This document shows positions 31,864 through 40,621 of a DNA stretch of 64,000 nt, piece by piece. Source of the DNA: Suilimivivens sp009774465 (GTDB lineage Bacteria > Bacillota > Clostridia > Lachnospirales > Lachnospiraceae). Position 1 is the first letter of the stretch. Every line of letters starts with the position of its first letter. Below the pieces are notes generated by a model, which did no database searches, was not told the origin of the DNA, and saw nothing but the letters and a program-made list of their open reading frames with translations. Location: NCBI GenBank assembly GCA_947382645.1, contig CANDAE010000002.1:128169-192168 (forward strand), read 5' to 3'. Position numbers and translations under genes: made by a program.

Positions 31864-32544
31864 CTAATCAAACAACAGCTCATCTACCGTAACAAACTCA
31901 TACCCTTCCGCCTTTAGCCGATCTACAATTTCAAGGGCTGCCGTCACTGTGGTTTTATATTGATCATGCATTAAAATAATATCATTTTCCCCTGCCCTGG
32001 CACAGACGGTATTTACAATACAGGAAACGTCACTGCTGCACCAGTCAAGAGGATCAATGGTCCAAAGTACCGGAAACATGTTAAGCTCTTTTTCAAACTC
32101 TTTATTCCAGCTTCCATAGGGAGGGCGCACATAAATCGTATCCTGCCCGGTCACTTCCTTAATTACTTCATTTGTCTTAATAATCTCCTTCTTAAAATTT
32201 TCCGCATTGCCTGATGTCAGCTGAATATGGCTGTAAGTGTGGTTTCCTATTAAATGATCATCCTCATAAATCTCACGCACAATCTCCGGATAAGCTTCTA
32301 CATTTTGTCCTGTTATAAAAAAGGTTGCCTTCGCATCCCTTTCCTTCAACCCCTTTAAAAGCTGCTCCGTATAGTAAGGATGAGGCCCGTCATCAAAGGT
32401 CAAAGCAATTTTTTTGCTGTCTTCCTCCTTAAATGCCCTTCCTGTTGTAGGCAGAAAATTCTGCTGAAAATAGCCGATCAGACACATAATTGCCAAAAAT
32501 ATCATTAAAATAATACAGGAAAAAATTCTTCTTTTCAGATTCAT
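31864..32544 (-). CDS. Polysaccharide deacetylase (NodB-type)
   Basis: About 226 residues from ATG 32544; a TTG at 32553 is possible. A single N-terminal membrane helix (FSCIILMIFLAIMCLIGYF) anchors the protein outside the cell. NodB motifs are intact: motif 1 LTFDDGPHPY (catalytic base and metal Asp), motif 2 HTYSHI (metal His pair), motif 3 RPPYGSWN and motif 4 WTIDPLDW with LMHDQYK (catalytic His). Such enzymes remove acetyl groups from peptidoglycan or other N-acetyl glycans. It is encoded alone with its own terminator. Confidence 0.9.
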   Translation of the reverse strand: MNLKRRIFSCIILMIFLAIMCLIGYFQQNFLPTTGRAFKEEDSKKIALTFDDGPHPYYTEQLLKGLKERDAKATFFITGQNVEAYPEIVREIYEDDHLIGNHTYSHIQLTSGNAENFKKEIIKTNEVIKEVTGQDTIYVRPPYGSWNKEFEKELNMFPVLWTIDPLDWCSSDVSCIVNTVCARAGENDIILMHDQYKTTVTAALEIVDRLKAEGYEFVTVDELLFD

Positions 32545-32787
32545 GCACAACAACTCTTTTTCGTCGCCTTATTCTATTTATATGCTTTGAAATAGACATC
32601 ATGCATAATCCTTTATTTCCGCGGTTAATGAGTCAAGCGGATGTAAAGCATCCATTTGACGAATGCCGCAAGGGGCATTTTTAAATAATTTCACTACTTT
32701 AAATTGACGTCAGGTGCAATTAATTCATATACGTTACATTTAAAAACAGCAGAGAACGCTCCCTGCTGCTCAATAAACTAAAATATT
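32545..32787. other. Intergenic gap with three hairpins
   Basis: A terminator for the HEPN gene (minus strand, CAGCAGGGA/TCTCTGCTG then TTTTT) occupies 32742-32768. Two more hairpins lie at 32632-32660 (GTCAA..GGATG-TAAAG-CATCC..TTGAC) and 32662-32683 (AATGCC/GGCATT followed by T5 on the plus strand). No plus-strand gene precedes these, so they may be a small RNA with a terminator. Confidence 0.5.
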
Positions 32788-33192
32788 TTAATTATTATTT
32801 ACTTTCAAATCCTTAATCTGTGAAATTAACTCGTAAAAAAGTGTAATGGCTTCTTCCATCTCTCTTTTTTCAATAAGAAGATTTCCTCCATACCTGCTAT
32901 TAGTTTCCCAGTCAGAAATATCACTTGCTCTTCTTTTTAAACCATTTGAAACCTGAAAACCATATCCTTCCACCAAAAAAATCAGTGCAGCCAGATCATG
33001 TGTCCTGAATTTCCTTGTAGTGTCATCCATTCCATAGTGATCATGAAGCAAATGTTTTAGCGCCTTTTCAATGCCCTGTTGAATATGATAGGCAGCCAGG
33101 TCAAACAGTCCTTCATCATTCGTAGGATTACTTGCAGGAGACAATAAAAGCCTGGCAGCAGTAATATCATCCATAGCCTTTTTAAGATTCAT
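32788..33192 (-). CDS. HEPN-domain toxin of a HEPN/MNT pair
   Basis: About 134 residues from ATG 33192 (MNLKKAMDDITAARLLLSPA); the upstream ATG at 33222 is inside the partner gene without a ribosome site. LAAYHIQQGIEKALKHLL is the HEPN helix, and RKFRTHDLAALIFL carries the R-x4-H motif of HEPN RNases. In type VII-like systems the partner MNT enzyme AMPylates the HEPN protein near this motif. The gene overlaps the end of the MNT gene by 11 bp, so the two are coupled. Confidence 0.85.
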   Translation of the reverse strand: MNLKKAMDDITAARLLLSPASNPTNDEGLFDLAAYHIQQGIEKALKHLLHDHYGMDDTTRKFRTHDLAALIFLVEGYGFQVSNGLKRRASDISDWETNSRYGGNLLIEKREMEEAITLFYELISQIKDLKVNNN

Positions 33193-33496
33193 ATACCACC
33201 ACTCCCTTTTCATCGATCTCATTTTTTAGTTCATTTCCAATATGGCTATATACCAAAAAATCACAATTATAATCACATACCTGATTTATGGATGCTCTCA
33301 AGTTAAACAATCTTAAATCTTTGGTATCACAGGTAATATCAAAGCAAATATCAATATCACTGTCATTCTGGCATTCTTTTGTCACACTGCTGCCAAAGAC
33401 AATCAGGCGCTTCACAATAGACGTATTTTCAGCAATTTTACATACACTATTTACAACATCCCTTTTCTTCTCATTTACTAAAGATATGTCTTTCAT
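33182..33496 (-). CDS. MNT-type minimal nucleotidyltransferase antitoxin
   Basis: 104 residues with AAGGGAGAAAG upstream. The nucleotidyltransferase signature is IVFGSSVTKECQNDSDIDIC (GS-x10-DxD), with both metal-binding Asp present. Small stand-alone MNT proteins next to HEPN genes act as antitoxins by adenylylating their partner. Order and overlap fit a typical HEPN/MNT module. It is located in an accessory zone with other toxin-antitoxin genes. Confidence 0.9.
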   Translation of the reverse strand: MKDISLVNEKKRDVVNSVCKIAENTSIVKRLIVFGSSVTKECQNDSDIDICFDITCDTKDLRLFNLRASINQVCDYNCDFLVYSHIGNELKNEIDEKGVVVYES

Positions 33497-33658
33497 ATAC
33501 TTTCTCCCTTACGCCAATCAGGCCCATCAATAACAAACTATTCTTCACACCACTGGCACCATTTAATTGATTATATTATATGCTTTTCCTTTGCTTTTAT
33601 CAACATCTCTTTCTTCTTTTAAAACGTTGGAAACATTTCTAACCTGACCAAATCAACT

Positions 33659-34354
33659 TCAATTCTGCCCATAATACGCATGTTCCCCATGCTTCCTGTA
33701 ATAATGTTTATCCTGTATTTCTCTGGGGGCAGACATATTTCGGGGATTAATCGCCTCACAATGTGCTGCCATTTTGGCAACCTCTTCTAACACCACCGCA
33801 TTGTGAACCGCATCAGCCGCATTTTTCCCCCAGGTAAAAGGGCCATGATTTTTACAAAGTACCGCCGGGGTTGCCTGATAATCAATTTCACGCGCCCCAA
33901 ACTCGTCCGCAATCAAAGTTCCGGTGTTCTTTTCATAGGCTTCTTCAATTTCCTCTTTTGTCAAGTTACGGACGCAGGGAACTTCTCCATAAATATAATC
34001 CGCATGGGTAGTTCCATAGCAGGGAATCGGCCGGCCAGCCTGTGCCCAGCTTGTTGCCCAGGAAGAATGGGTATGTACAATCCCGCCAATATCAGGAAAC
34101 CGGCTGTAAAGAACCGCATGGGTTGCCGTATCCGAAGAAGGATTATATTTTCCCTCCACCTTTACGCCATTTAAATCCACCACAACCATATCCTCCGCCT
34201 TAAGCTTCTCATACTCCACTCCGCTTGGCTTTATCACAAACAGTCCCGACTCTCTGTCAATACCGCTGGCATTTCCCCAGGTAAAAGTAACAAGTCCAAA
34301 CTTTGGAAGCTGCATGTTTGCTTCATAAACTTCCTGCTTTAACTGCTCTAGCAT
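33659..34354 (-). CDS. araD: L-ribulose-5-phosphate 4-epimerase (AraD/UlaF/SgbE class)
   Basis: 231 residues with GGAAAGGAGTAAT upstream. Class II aldolase fold: FTWGNASGIDRESGLFVIKP, metal ligands HTHSSWATSWAQAG (His95 and His97 type) and GTTHADYIYGE, and a C-terminal KHYYRKHGEHAYYGQ. It converts L-ribulose 5-phosphate to D-xylulose 5-phosphate with a divalent metal. It is the last gene of the sugar operon and delivers the product to the transketolase encoded upstream. AraD and UlaF cannot be told apart by sequence alone; the context with UlaE and UlaG homologues favours a UlaF-like role. Confidence 0.9.
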   Translation of the reverse strand: MLEQLKQEVYEANMQLPKFGLVTFTWGNASGIDRESGLFVIKPSGVEYEKLKAEDMVVVDLNGVKVEGKYNPSSDTATHAVLYSRFPDIGGIVHTHSSWATSWAQAGRPIPCYGTTHADYIYGEVPCVRNLTKEEIEEAYEKNTGTLIADEFGAREIDYQATPAVLCKNHGPFTWGKNAADAVHNAVVLEEVAKMAAHCEAINPRNMSAPREIQDKHYYRKHGEHAYYGQN

Positions 34355-34369
34355 ATTACTCCTTTCCCA

Positions 34370-35416
34370 TCACCATTCTAAGGTATACATGGCAATTTCA
34401 TCAATTTCTCTGTTTGCCGAAATCAAAATATCCTTTCCTTCATCCACATAATGAAACACATTTGCCGAACCACAATCCCTGTCAATCAGTTCATGGCAAT
34501 ACCCCTTTTTCTCATCCCACCAAAAGACAATCAAATTGCGCTCTGCCTTCCGATGTCCTACAATCAGCGCCTGTTTTCCACATAAGCTTCCGCCATAAAT
34601 TGCATGGGTAAACTCCGCCGGCTTTTCATACTCATAAACCTTCTTAAAACCTTCTTCCTTCTTTTTATAAATACAAATTTTATCCCCATGAAAAGGAGAT
34701 AAAACCGCCAGTTCCTTTTCGCCGTCCCTGTCAAAATCCACCAGCACCGCATCACTTGAAGGGGTGGTAAGAAGCTGCTCTATTTCCCACGCTCCATCTG
34801 CATTCACCGGAGGCAGGAAACGGAACACACCGCAGTCAGCAGAAATCAGGCAGGAATCCATATCATTTTCCCGGATTCTGTAATACCCATGATTTTTCAG
34901 CATATTTTCTTTGATCACCTGCATCCTTAGCTGATGCGCTCCATCAAATCCGCTTAAATCCTCCGGAAGTACCGCTGCATAAACCTTCCCCGGCACAGAC
35001 CAGTCATCTTTAAACCTATGCCCTGATTTCAGCGTACAGGCAATCAAATGATTGATTCCATTCCTTTTTACAATATCAAAACGATGCACATGAGGAAGTT
35101 TTACAAGGGTGCGCACCTCCCATTCTCCATCTTCCTTATGAGACACAATAACAATCTCCGCGTCAGCAGAATCATTTGGAGAATAAAACTTATGGGTAGC
35201 CAGAAACTGTCCATCCCTTTCCGGCACCTGAACCATGCTCATGGCTCCTCCCGCCCCATCCCACACGGTATCCAAAAGCTTCCCCTTCCTGTCAAACAAA
35301 AGGCACCTGTCTGTCTTCTCCGCCGCCACTAAAATGCAATCCTGCCCCCGGTCACATAGTGGTGCAATTGAATAACACTTCGTCAGCCTGGAAATTATTT
35401 TTTTCTCCACTTTCAT
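34370..35416 (-). CDS. Cytoplasmic beta-propeller-like protein (FG-GAP/VCBS-type repeats), unknown enzyme
   Basis: 348 residues from ATG 35416 (AGGAGCTGAGGGG upstream); a start at 35479 is within the preceding gene. No signal peptide. Repeated blade-like segments include LVDFDRDGEKELAVLSPFHG (Asp-rich, FG-GAP-like metal loop), DIVKRNGINHLIACTL and YGGSLCGKQALIVGHRKAER. It lies between the 3-epimerase and 4-epimerase genes of a sugar operon, so an enzymatic role on the sugar is likely. A distant parallel is the propeller of aldos-2-ulose dehydratase, but this is only a suggestion. Function unassigned. Confidence 0.6.
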   Translation of the reverse strand: MKVEKKIISRLTKCYSIAPLCDRGQDCILVAAEKTDRCLLFDRKGKLLDTVWDGAGGAMSMVQVPERDGQFLATHKFYSPNDSADAEIVIVSHKEDGEWEVRTLVKLPHVHRFDIVKRNGINHLIACTLKSGHRFKDDWSVPGKVYAAVLPEDLSGFDGAHQLRMQVIKENMLKNHGYYRIRENDMDSCLISADCGVFRFLPPVNADGAWEIEQLLTTPSSDAVLVDFDRDGEKELAVLSPFHGDKICIYKKKEEGFKKVYEYEKPAEFTHAIYGGSLCGKQALIVGHRKAERNLIVFWWDEKKGYCHELIDRDCGSANVFHYVDEGKDILISANREIDEIAMYTLEW

Positions 35417-35435
35417 CCCCTCAGCTCCTTTCCTT

Positions 35436-36281
35436 CTATTCCATCCGCTCCAAAATCCCCGAAAACTTCCGGTGGGCAAATGTTAAATCCCCCTGCCAAT
35501 CAGGATTCCCCGTATACCAGAACTCCGTCACAAACTTGCGTACCTGCATCTCCCAGGCCTTTTCTATTGCCTCCTCAAAAGCCACATGTCCGGTTCCATA
35601 GGGAATTTCCCTGAATTTTCCCGGAACCGCTTCCTTTAGATGCATTGCAAGAAAATGCCCTCTCCCCAGTTCCAAATCCTCCAATACATCATTTTTGTAT
35701 GTACAGGCAGCATTGGTAAGATTTCCAATATCAGGATAAATCTGCAGATAGCTGGAATTCACCAGTGTTACATACTTCATGGCTTTTTCCACTGTATTCA
35801 TAAATTCTGTTTCCATTGTCTCAAATCCAAGAGATACTCCGGCACAGCCTGCAAGATGGACTGCTTTCTTCAAGTTTTCCCAAAAAAACCTTTTTGTTTC
35901 CACATTGGATTCTTCATAGTAAACATCATACCCTGCCAGTTGAATGATACGGACGCCCAAATCTTCTGCAAGACGAATTGCTTTGTCCATGATTTCCATC
36001 CCTTTTTCACGTATAACCGGATTGCTGCTTCCCAGAGGATATTTCCGGTGACCGCTTAAGCACATGGTTCGTATGGAAATTCCTGTTTTTCTCATAGTCA
36101 AAATCAACTGCTGCCGGTCCTTTTCTGACATATCCAGCCGATTTAGCTTTTCTTCCGTCTCATCAATGCTGATTTCCACAAAATCATAGCCCGCTTCCTT
36201 TGCCGCCAAAAGCTTTTCTTCCCATGACAGTTCCGGCGGCATGGCCTTTTCATACAGTCCCAACGAATACTTTTTTCCCAT
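35436..36281 (-). CDS. ulaE: L-ribulose/L-xylulose 5-phosphate 3-epimerase (UlaE/SgaU-like)
   Basis: 281 residues from ATG 36281 (CGGAGGAAAAAG upstream); a longer start at 36449 lies inside the preceding gene and is rejected. It opens GLYEKAMPPELSWEEKLLAA and has TIM-barrel sugar-isomerase signatures: DFVEISIDE, SLGFETMETEFMNTV (metal Glu), IYPDIGNLTNA (metal Asp), HLKEAVPGKFREIPYGTG (metal His) and FVTEFWYTG (metal Glu). It interconverts L-xylulose and L-ribulose 5-phosphates. Its product feeds the 4-epimerase two genes downstream. Confidence 0.9.
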   Translation of the reverse strand: MGKKYSLGLYEKAMPPELSWEEKLLAAKEAGYDFVEISIDETEEKLNRLDMSEKDRQQLILTMRKTGISIRTMCLSGHRKYPLGSSNPVIREKGMEIMDKAIRLAEDLGVRIIQLAGYDVYYEESNVETKRFFWENLKKAVHLAGCAGVSLGFETMETEFMNTVEKAMKYVTLVNSSYLQIYPDIGNLTNAACTYKNDVLEDLELGRGHFLAMHLKEAVPGKFREIPYGTGHVAFEEAIEKAWEMQVRKFVTEFWYTGNPDWQGDLTFAHRKFSGILERME

Positions 36282-36300
36282 AGACTTTTTCCTCCGGTAT

Positions 36301-37404
36301 CTACAGACAGGAGCGAAAAGGAATATTCTGCGCCGCTTCAAAGCAGTCCTCAAATCCTCTTCTGTGATGATATTCCCTTTTATCCTTCTCGGCAGGATAG
36401 ACATACTTTCCTCCCACCTCCCAGAAAAAGGGGTGGAATCCATACCCAAGCCTGTCTTTTTTCATTTCATAAAGTACACGAATCTCATTTACATCTGCCA
36501 TAAAATTTGTCCACACGTCATAGTGAATGGGAATTACCACCTTACACCCTAACGCTTCCGCCATTCGCAGAATATCGCAGGAAGTCATTTTATCTGTGAT
36601 GCCCACCGGATTTTCTCCATAAGAGCCAAATGCCACATCAACGTCATAGTCTTTCCCGTGTTTGGCAAAATAAATGGAATAATGAGAGTCTCCACTATGA
36701 TAAATATTTCCTCCCGGCGTCTTTATCAGGTAATTAACTGCCTTTTCGTCCATATCTACAGGACAGATTCCTGTCAGATCTTCTCTGTCCTCTCCCTGAG
36801 AATCGGTTGTAACAAGGCAGGTCCGGTCAAAGGAATCCAGTACAACAATCTCCAAATCCTTAATTTTAATGGAATCTCCTGGTTTTACAATTTTGCAGCG
36901 TTCCTCCGGCACTCCCCACTTTTTCCACAACTCCACAGACTTCTTTGGCCCGATAAAGGGAACCGGAATTTTCCTGCCGGATTCATCTGTAGTGGTCATG
37001 CCGCTTTGAATCACATGAGCTGCATATTCCACACTCATATGGTCCTGATGATAATGCGTGGCAATCACCGCATCCACCTGCTTTACCGCAAAAGGATCCA
37101 GCACAAAAGGAACCGCCCGCAGATTCGGCTGCATTTTTCTTCCTCCGCACATATTGGCCATTTGATGCCCGGGCTTCATTTTTCCATCTCCATGTGTCCT
37201 TTTCCCATTTCCGTTCCAAAAATCAATGGTAATATTACACTCTTCCGGCGTTTTAATCCATAATCCCGTACACCCAAGCCACCACATTGCAACATTGCCT
37301 GCCGGTACCTTTTCCTGCTCAATCTCTTCATTCAGCCACGTCCCCCATTCGGGAAACGTATTCAAAATCCATTCCTCTCTCGTAATTTCATCCACTCTCG
37401 CCAT
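36301..37404 (-). CDS. UlaG-like L-ascorbate-6-phosphate lactonase family metallo-hydrolase
   Basis: 367 residues with GGAAAGGAGCAG upstream. The metallo-beta-lactamase motif is ATHYHQDHMS; a further ligand region YHSGDSHYS and a C-terminal VVIPIHYDVW match UlaG. The N-terminal segment NVAMWWLGCTGLWIKTPEEC is typical of UlaG proteins. UlaG opens the lactone ring of ascorbate 6-phosphate. Here the operon has an ABC importer instead of the ascorbate PTS and lacks the decarboxylase UlaD, so the real substrate may be another phosphorylated lactone. Close family relation, substrate open. Confidence 0.85.
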   Translation of the reverse strand: MARVDEITREEWILNTFPEWGTWLNEEIEQEKVPAGNVAMWWLGCTGLWIKTPEECNITIDFWNGNGKRTHGDGKMKPGHQMANMCGGRKMQPNLRAVPFVLDPFAVKQVDAVIATHYHQDHMSVEYAAHVIQSGMTTTDESGRKIPVPFIGPKKSVELWKKWGVPEERCKIVKPGDSIKIKDLEIVVLDSFDRTCLVTTDSQGEDREDLTGICPVDMDEKAVNYLIKTPGGNIYHSGDSHYSIYFAKHGKDYDVDVAFGSYGENPVGITDKMTSCDILRMAEALGCKVVIPIHYDVWTNFMADVNEIRVLYEMKKDRLGYGFHPFFWEVGGKYVYPAEKDKREYHHRRGFEDCFEAAQNIPFRSCL

Positions 37405-37417
37405 AACTGCTCCTTTC

Positions 37418-38374
37418 CTATTCTGAAATTTTCAAAAATTCTTTTACCTGCTCATAAATTCCCTTTCCGTCCAGCATATATTTTTCCAGCAGCGCCTGTG
37501 CGGAACCTGATTCTCCAAACACATCCTGCATTCCTATCTTTTTTACCGGTACCGGATATGCCTCGCCAAGCACATCTTCTACCCCGCTTCCCAGTCCGCC
37601 AATCACAGAATGTTCTTCCACTGTCACAACCTTTCCTGTTTTACGTGCCGAGCTTAAAATCATGTCCTTATCCAAAGGTTTAATCGTACAAATATTGATC
37701 ACCTCTGCACCAATATCATCCTTCTTAAGTTCTTCTGCTGCCTCAAGTGCATTTGCCACGCAGATGCCGGTGGCTATAATAGTCACATCGCTTCCTTCTC
37801 TAATCAGGCTGCCTTTTCCCATTTCAAATTTATAATCCAGCCGGTCATTAATCACAGGACACGGGCCACGTCCAAATCTTAAATAAACAGGACCTTCATA
37901 TTCTGCCGCCGCTTTAACTGCCGCTTTTGCCTCAATATCATCTGACGGGCACATCACCACCATTTGGGGAATTGTCCTCATCAGTGCAATGTCCTCATTA
38001 CACTGGTGAGTGGCTCCATCCTCTCCCACAGTAATGCCCCCGTGGGTGGCTCCAATTTTCACATTCAAATGAGGATATCCCACCGAATTTCTAATCTGTT
38101 CAAATGCCCTTCCTGCTGCAAACATGGCAAAGCTGCTGGCAAAAGGTATCTTTCCTGCTGCGGCAAGCCCTGCCGCCACGCCTATCATATTGCTCTCTGC
38201 AATGCCGCAGTCTATATGTCTGTCGGGAAACTTTTTCTTAAAAATTTCTGTCTTTGTAGCCGATGCCAAGTCAGCATCCAGTACCACAATATCCTTATTT
38301 TCTGCTCCAAGCTGAGCAAGGGCATTTCCGTAGCTTTCTCTGGTGGCAATCTTTTTCACTGTATTTTCTCCCAT
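37418..38374 (-). CDS. Transketolase, C-terminal subunit
   Basis: 318 residues with AAAGGAGGAAT upstream. It has the pyrimidine-binding domain of transketolase (RHIDCGIAESNMIGVAAGLA, with the catalytic Glu, and GATHGGITVGEDGATHQCNE) and the C-terminal domain (GKVVTVEEHSVIGGLG). It works with the N-terminal subunit encoded just upstream, whose gene overlaps by 19 bp. Split transketolases are common in sugar operons of Clostridia. It transfers two-carbon units from D-xylulose 5-phosphate in the pentose phosphate pathway. Confidence 0.92.
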   Translation of the reverse strand: MGENTVKKIATRESYGNALAQLGAENKDIVVLDADLASATKTEIFKKKFPDRHIDCGIAESNMIGVAAGLAAAGKIPFASSFAMFAAGRAFEQIRNSVGYPHLNVKIGATHGGITVGEDGATHQCNEDIALMRTIPQMVVMCPSDDIEAKAAVKAAAEYEGPVYLRFGRGPCPVINDRLDYKFEMGKGSLIREGSDVTIIATGICVANALEAAEELKKDDIGAEVINICTIKPLDKDMILSSARKTGKVVTVEEHSVIGGLGSGVEDVLGEAYPVPVKKIGMQDVFGESGSAQALLEKYMLDGKGIYEQVKEFLKISE

Positions 38375-39216
38375 CCGGATTCCTCCTTTAAAAGTATTTT
38401 ATCTATATTTTCAAGCTCAGCCATCGCCGCCTCATACTGCCCGTCATCAGGCGCCTTTCCGTGCCATCCGGCATCTCCCTCCATAAAAGAGATTCCTTTT
38501 CCTTTGACGCTGTGTGCAATCACTGCTGTAGGCATTCCTTCGGTATTTTCCGCTTCCTTAAATGCCGCCCGTAAAGAATCAAAATCATGGGCGTCTGCAT
38601 GAACTACATGAAACTGAAACGCCTCAAATTTTTTATCAATGGGATAAGGAGAGCAGACATTTTCAATATTCCCGTCAATTTGAAGTCCATTGTTGTCCAC
38701 GATTACCACCAGATGATCCAGCCTATGGTGGCCGGCAAACATGGCCGCCTCCCACACCTGTCCCTCCTGAAGCTCCCCGTCTCCCAAAAGGGTGTAAACT
38801 TTATACGCCTTATGATCCATCTTTGCTGCCAGAGCCATGCCTGCCGCCGCGGAAATCCCCTGTCCCAAAGAACCGCTTGACATGTCAACGCCGGGAATAT
38901 GGTTCATACAGGGATGTCCCTGTAAATAAGAACCCAGCCTGCGCAGCGAAAGCAAATCCTCCACCGGGAAAAAACCTCTGTAAGCCAAAGCAGCATACAA
39001 TCCCGGCGCAGTGTGTCCCTTGGAAAGCACAAACCGGTCCCTGTCTTCCATCCTGGGGTTTTCAGGATCGATATTCATTTTTTCAAAATAAAGATAGGTA
39101 AAAATATCCGCCGCTGATAAGGAGCCCCCCGGATGTCCTGCTTTTGCACTGTGAACAGCACTCACAATGCCCTTGCGTATCTGATTTGCTGTTTTCTTTA
39201 GTTCAAGATTATTCAT
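38356..39216 (-). CDS. Transketolase, N-terminal subunit
   Basis: About 286 residues from ATG 39216 (GGAGGATAAG upstream). Thiamine-pyrophosphate binding region is LLGDGELQEGQVWEAAMFAG followed by VVIVDNNGLQIDG. Substrate-side signatures include SAKAGHPGGSLSAADIFTYL and DRFVLSKGHTAPGLYAALAY. It forms a heterodimer with the C-terminal subunit. The start is 8 bp before the kinase stop codon, so the genes are translationally coupled. Confidence 0.92.
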   Translation of the reverse strand: MNNLELKKTANQIRKGIVSAVHSAKAGHPGGSLSAADIFTYLYFEKMNIDPENPRMEDRDRFVLSKGHTAPGLYAALAYRGFFPVEDLLSLRRLGSYLQGHPCMNHIPGVDMSSGSLGQGISAAAGMALAAKMDHKAYKVYTLLGDGELQEGQVWEAAMFAGHHRLDHLVVIVDNNGLQIDGNIENVCSPYPIDKKFEAFQFHVVHADAHDFDSLRAAFKEAENTEGMPTAVIAHSVKGKGISFMEGDAGWHGKAPDDGQYEAAMAELENIDKILLKEESGWEKIQ

Positions 39217-39223
39217 AGTAGAC

Positions 39224-40573
39224 TTATCCTCCATCTATATTCAGCGCCCGCAGTCCGGATTTAAGCGCCCCAAAAGCAGTGGCTTCTGCCTCATCCGCCC
39301 TGCAGATGTTTCTGCCCAGCGTATCTTCTAAAATCCCCATTAAAAATTCAGATTTTGAAAGCCCTCCTGATACCTTTATCTGATTCTTTTTTTCAGGAAT
39401 CATTGCTTCCACACTTTTTACACATCCTGCCACATCCCGGATAATTCCCTCTAATCCGGCGCGGGCAAAATCCTCTCTGGTGTGTTGAATCAAAATATTG
39501 GTAAAGCTTCCCTTTTGCAGGGGATTCCACTCCGGCGTTCCAGTTCCTGTAAGCGCATTGACAAAGCACATTCCATGCGCCCCTTTGGGCGATCTTTCCG
39601 CTTCCTTAAGCAGCATTTTAAGCGCTTCTTCTTTATCCAGATGACTGTAAAAGGTATTGCACAGCCAATCCAGGGTTGTTCCTGCATTTGGCACCATTCC
39701 CTCCAGAATCCATGTGTCCTTTGCAGCTCCTGCGTTACAGTTCACCCGCATTTCCAGATCAAGCACCGGCCTGTCTGTCTGTGCAATTACATAGGCGCCG
39801 GTTCCCATATTGCAGATCAGGCAGTCCTCTGTTCCATTCTGCATTCCAAGGGCTGCACACTGCTGATCCCCTCCGGCAGACACTACTGGAATACTCTGTG
39901 CCATTCCCAGAAGATGAGTAACACAAACTCTTGTCCTGCCAATCACACTTCCCACCGGAGCAAGAGTACACAGTTTATCTATATCAATCTGAAACAAATT
40001 AAGAAGTTCCTCTGACCACTTCTCCATATGCAGATCATATAGGCAAGTCCGGCTGGCAATTGAGGTGTCCGTAACATATTCACCGGTCAGATAATGCAGC
40101 ACATATTCCTGAAATCCAATCATCTTTACCGCCTGCTCGTAAATTTCTGGCATATGTATTTTTACATATTGCATTTTAGGTGCGGAAAAGACCGGGGAAG
40201 GACGCATCCCGCAAATTCCATAGATTGTTTTTATCTTTGCCCCCAATTCCTCTATCAGGCTGACACATCTTTTATCCTGCCACATAAGTGCATGGCAGAG
40301 AGCACGCCCATCCTTTCCCATTGGAATTACGGAAGAGCGCTGGGCAGTCACGGAAATTCCATCTATCTTTACTTTCTCCGCCCTGCAAAAACTGCCTGTT
40401 TCTTTAAGGCTCCTTTCAAGGGCTTCATCCAACTGCCCCATTTCCATAAGAACGCCTCCGTCAGATGTATAAGTAAGCCCGTATTTACTTTGACAACTTT
40501 TTAAAATATGTCCGCGGCAGTCCATCAGCATGGCTCTCATGCTTGAAGTACCAATATCCAAAATCAGCAGCAT
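39224..40573 (-). CDS. FGGY-family carbohydrate kinase
   Basis: 449 residues with AAAGGAGAGAGT upstream. The actin-like ATPase begins LILDIGTSSMRAMLMD (phosphate-1 loop). NMGTGAYVIAQTDRP holds the phosphate-2 motif, and VSGGLSKSEFLMGILEDTLG is the FGGY adenosine signature region. The catalytic base region is SAGGDQQCAALG. Substrates of the family include xylulose, ribulose, gluconate, erythritol and autoinducer-2; this member is not assignable. In this operon it would phosphorylate the sugar released by the glycosidases, providing the phosphate required by the UlaG-like and UlaE-like enzymes. Confidence 0.9.
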   Translation of the reverse strand: MLLILDIGTSSMRAMLMDCRGHILKSCQSKYGLTYTSDGGVLMEMGQLDEALERSLKETGSFCRAEKVKIDGISVTAQRSSVIPMGKDGRALCHALMWQDKRCVSLIEELGAKIKTIYGICGMRPSPVFSAPKMQYVKIHMPEIYEQAVKMIGFQEYVLHYLTGEYVTDTSIASRTCLYDLHMEKWSEELLNLFQIDIDKLCTLAPVGSVIGRTRVCVTHLLGMAQSIPVVSAGGDQQCAALGMQNGTEDCLICNMGTGAYVIAQTDRPVLDLEMRVNCNAGAAKDTWILEGMVPNAGTTLDWLCNTFYSHLDKEEALKMLLKEAERSPKGAHGMCFVNALTGTGTPEWNPLQKGSFTNILIQHTREDFARAGLEGIIRDVAGCVKSVEAMIPEKKNQIKVSGGLSKSEFLMGILEDTLGRNICRADEAEATAFGALKSGLRALNIDGG

Positions 40574-40621
40574 ACTCTCTCCTTTACAATCCTTTTCCAG
40601 TGAAATACCTATAAGTATCTG

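Noticed and set aside
36282..36449. 56-residue extension of the UlaE-like epimerase
   Set aside because: It lies inside the UlaG-like gene, and the family start with CGGAGGAAAAAG is at 36281.
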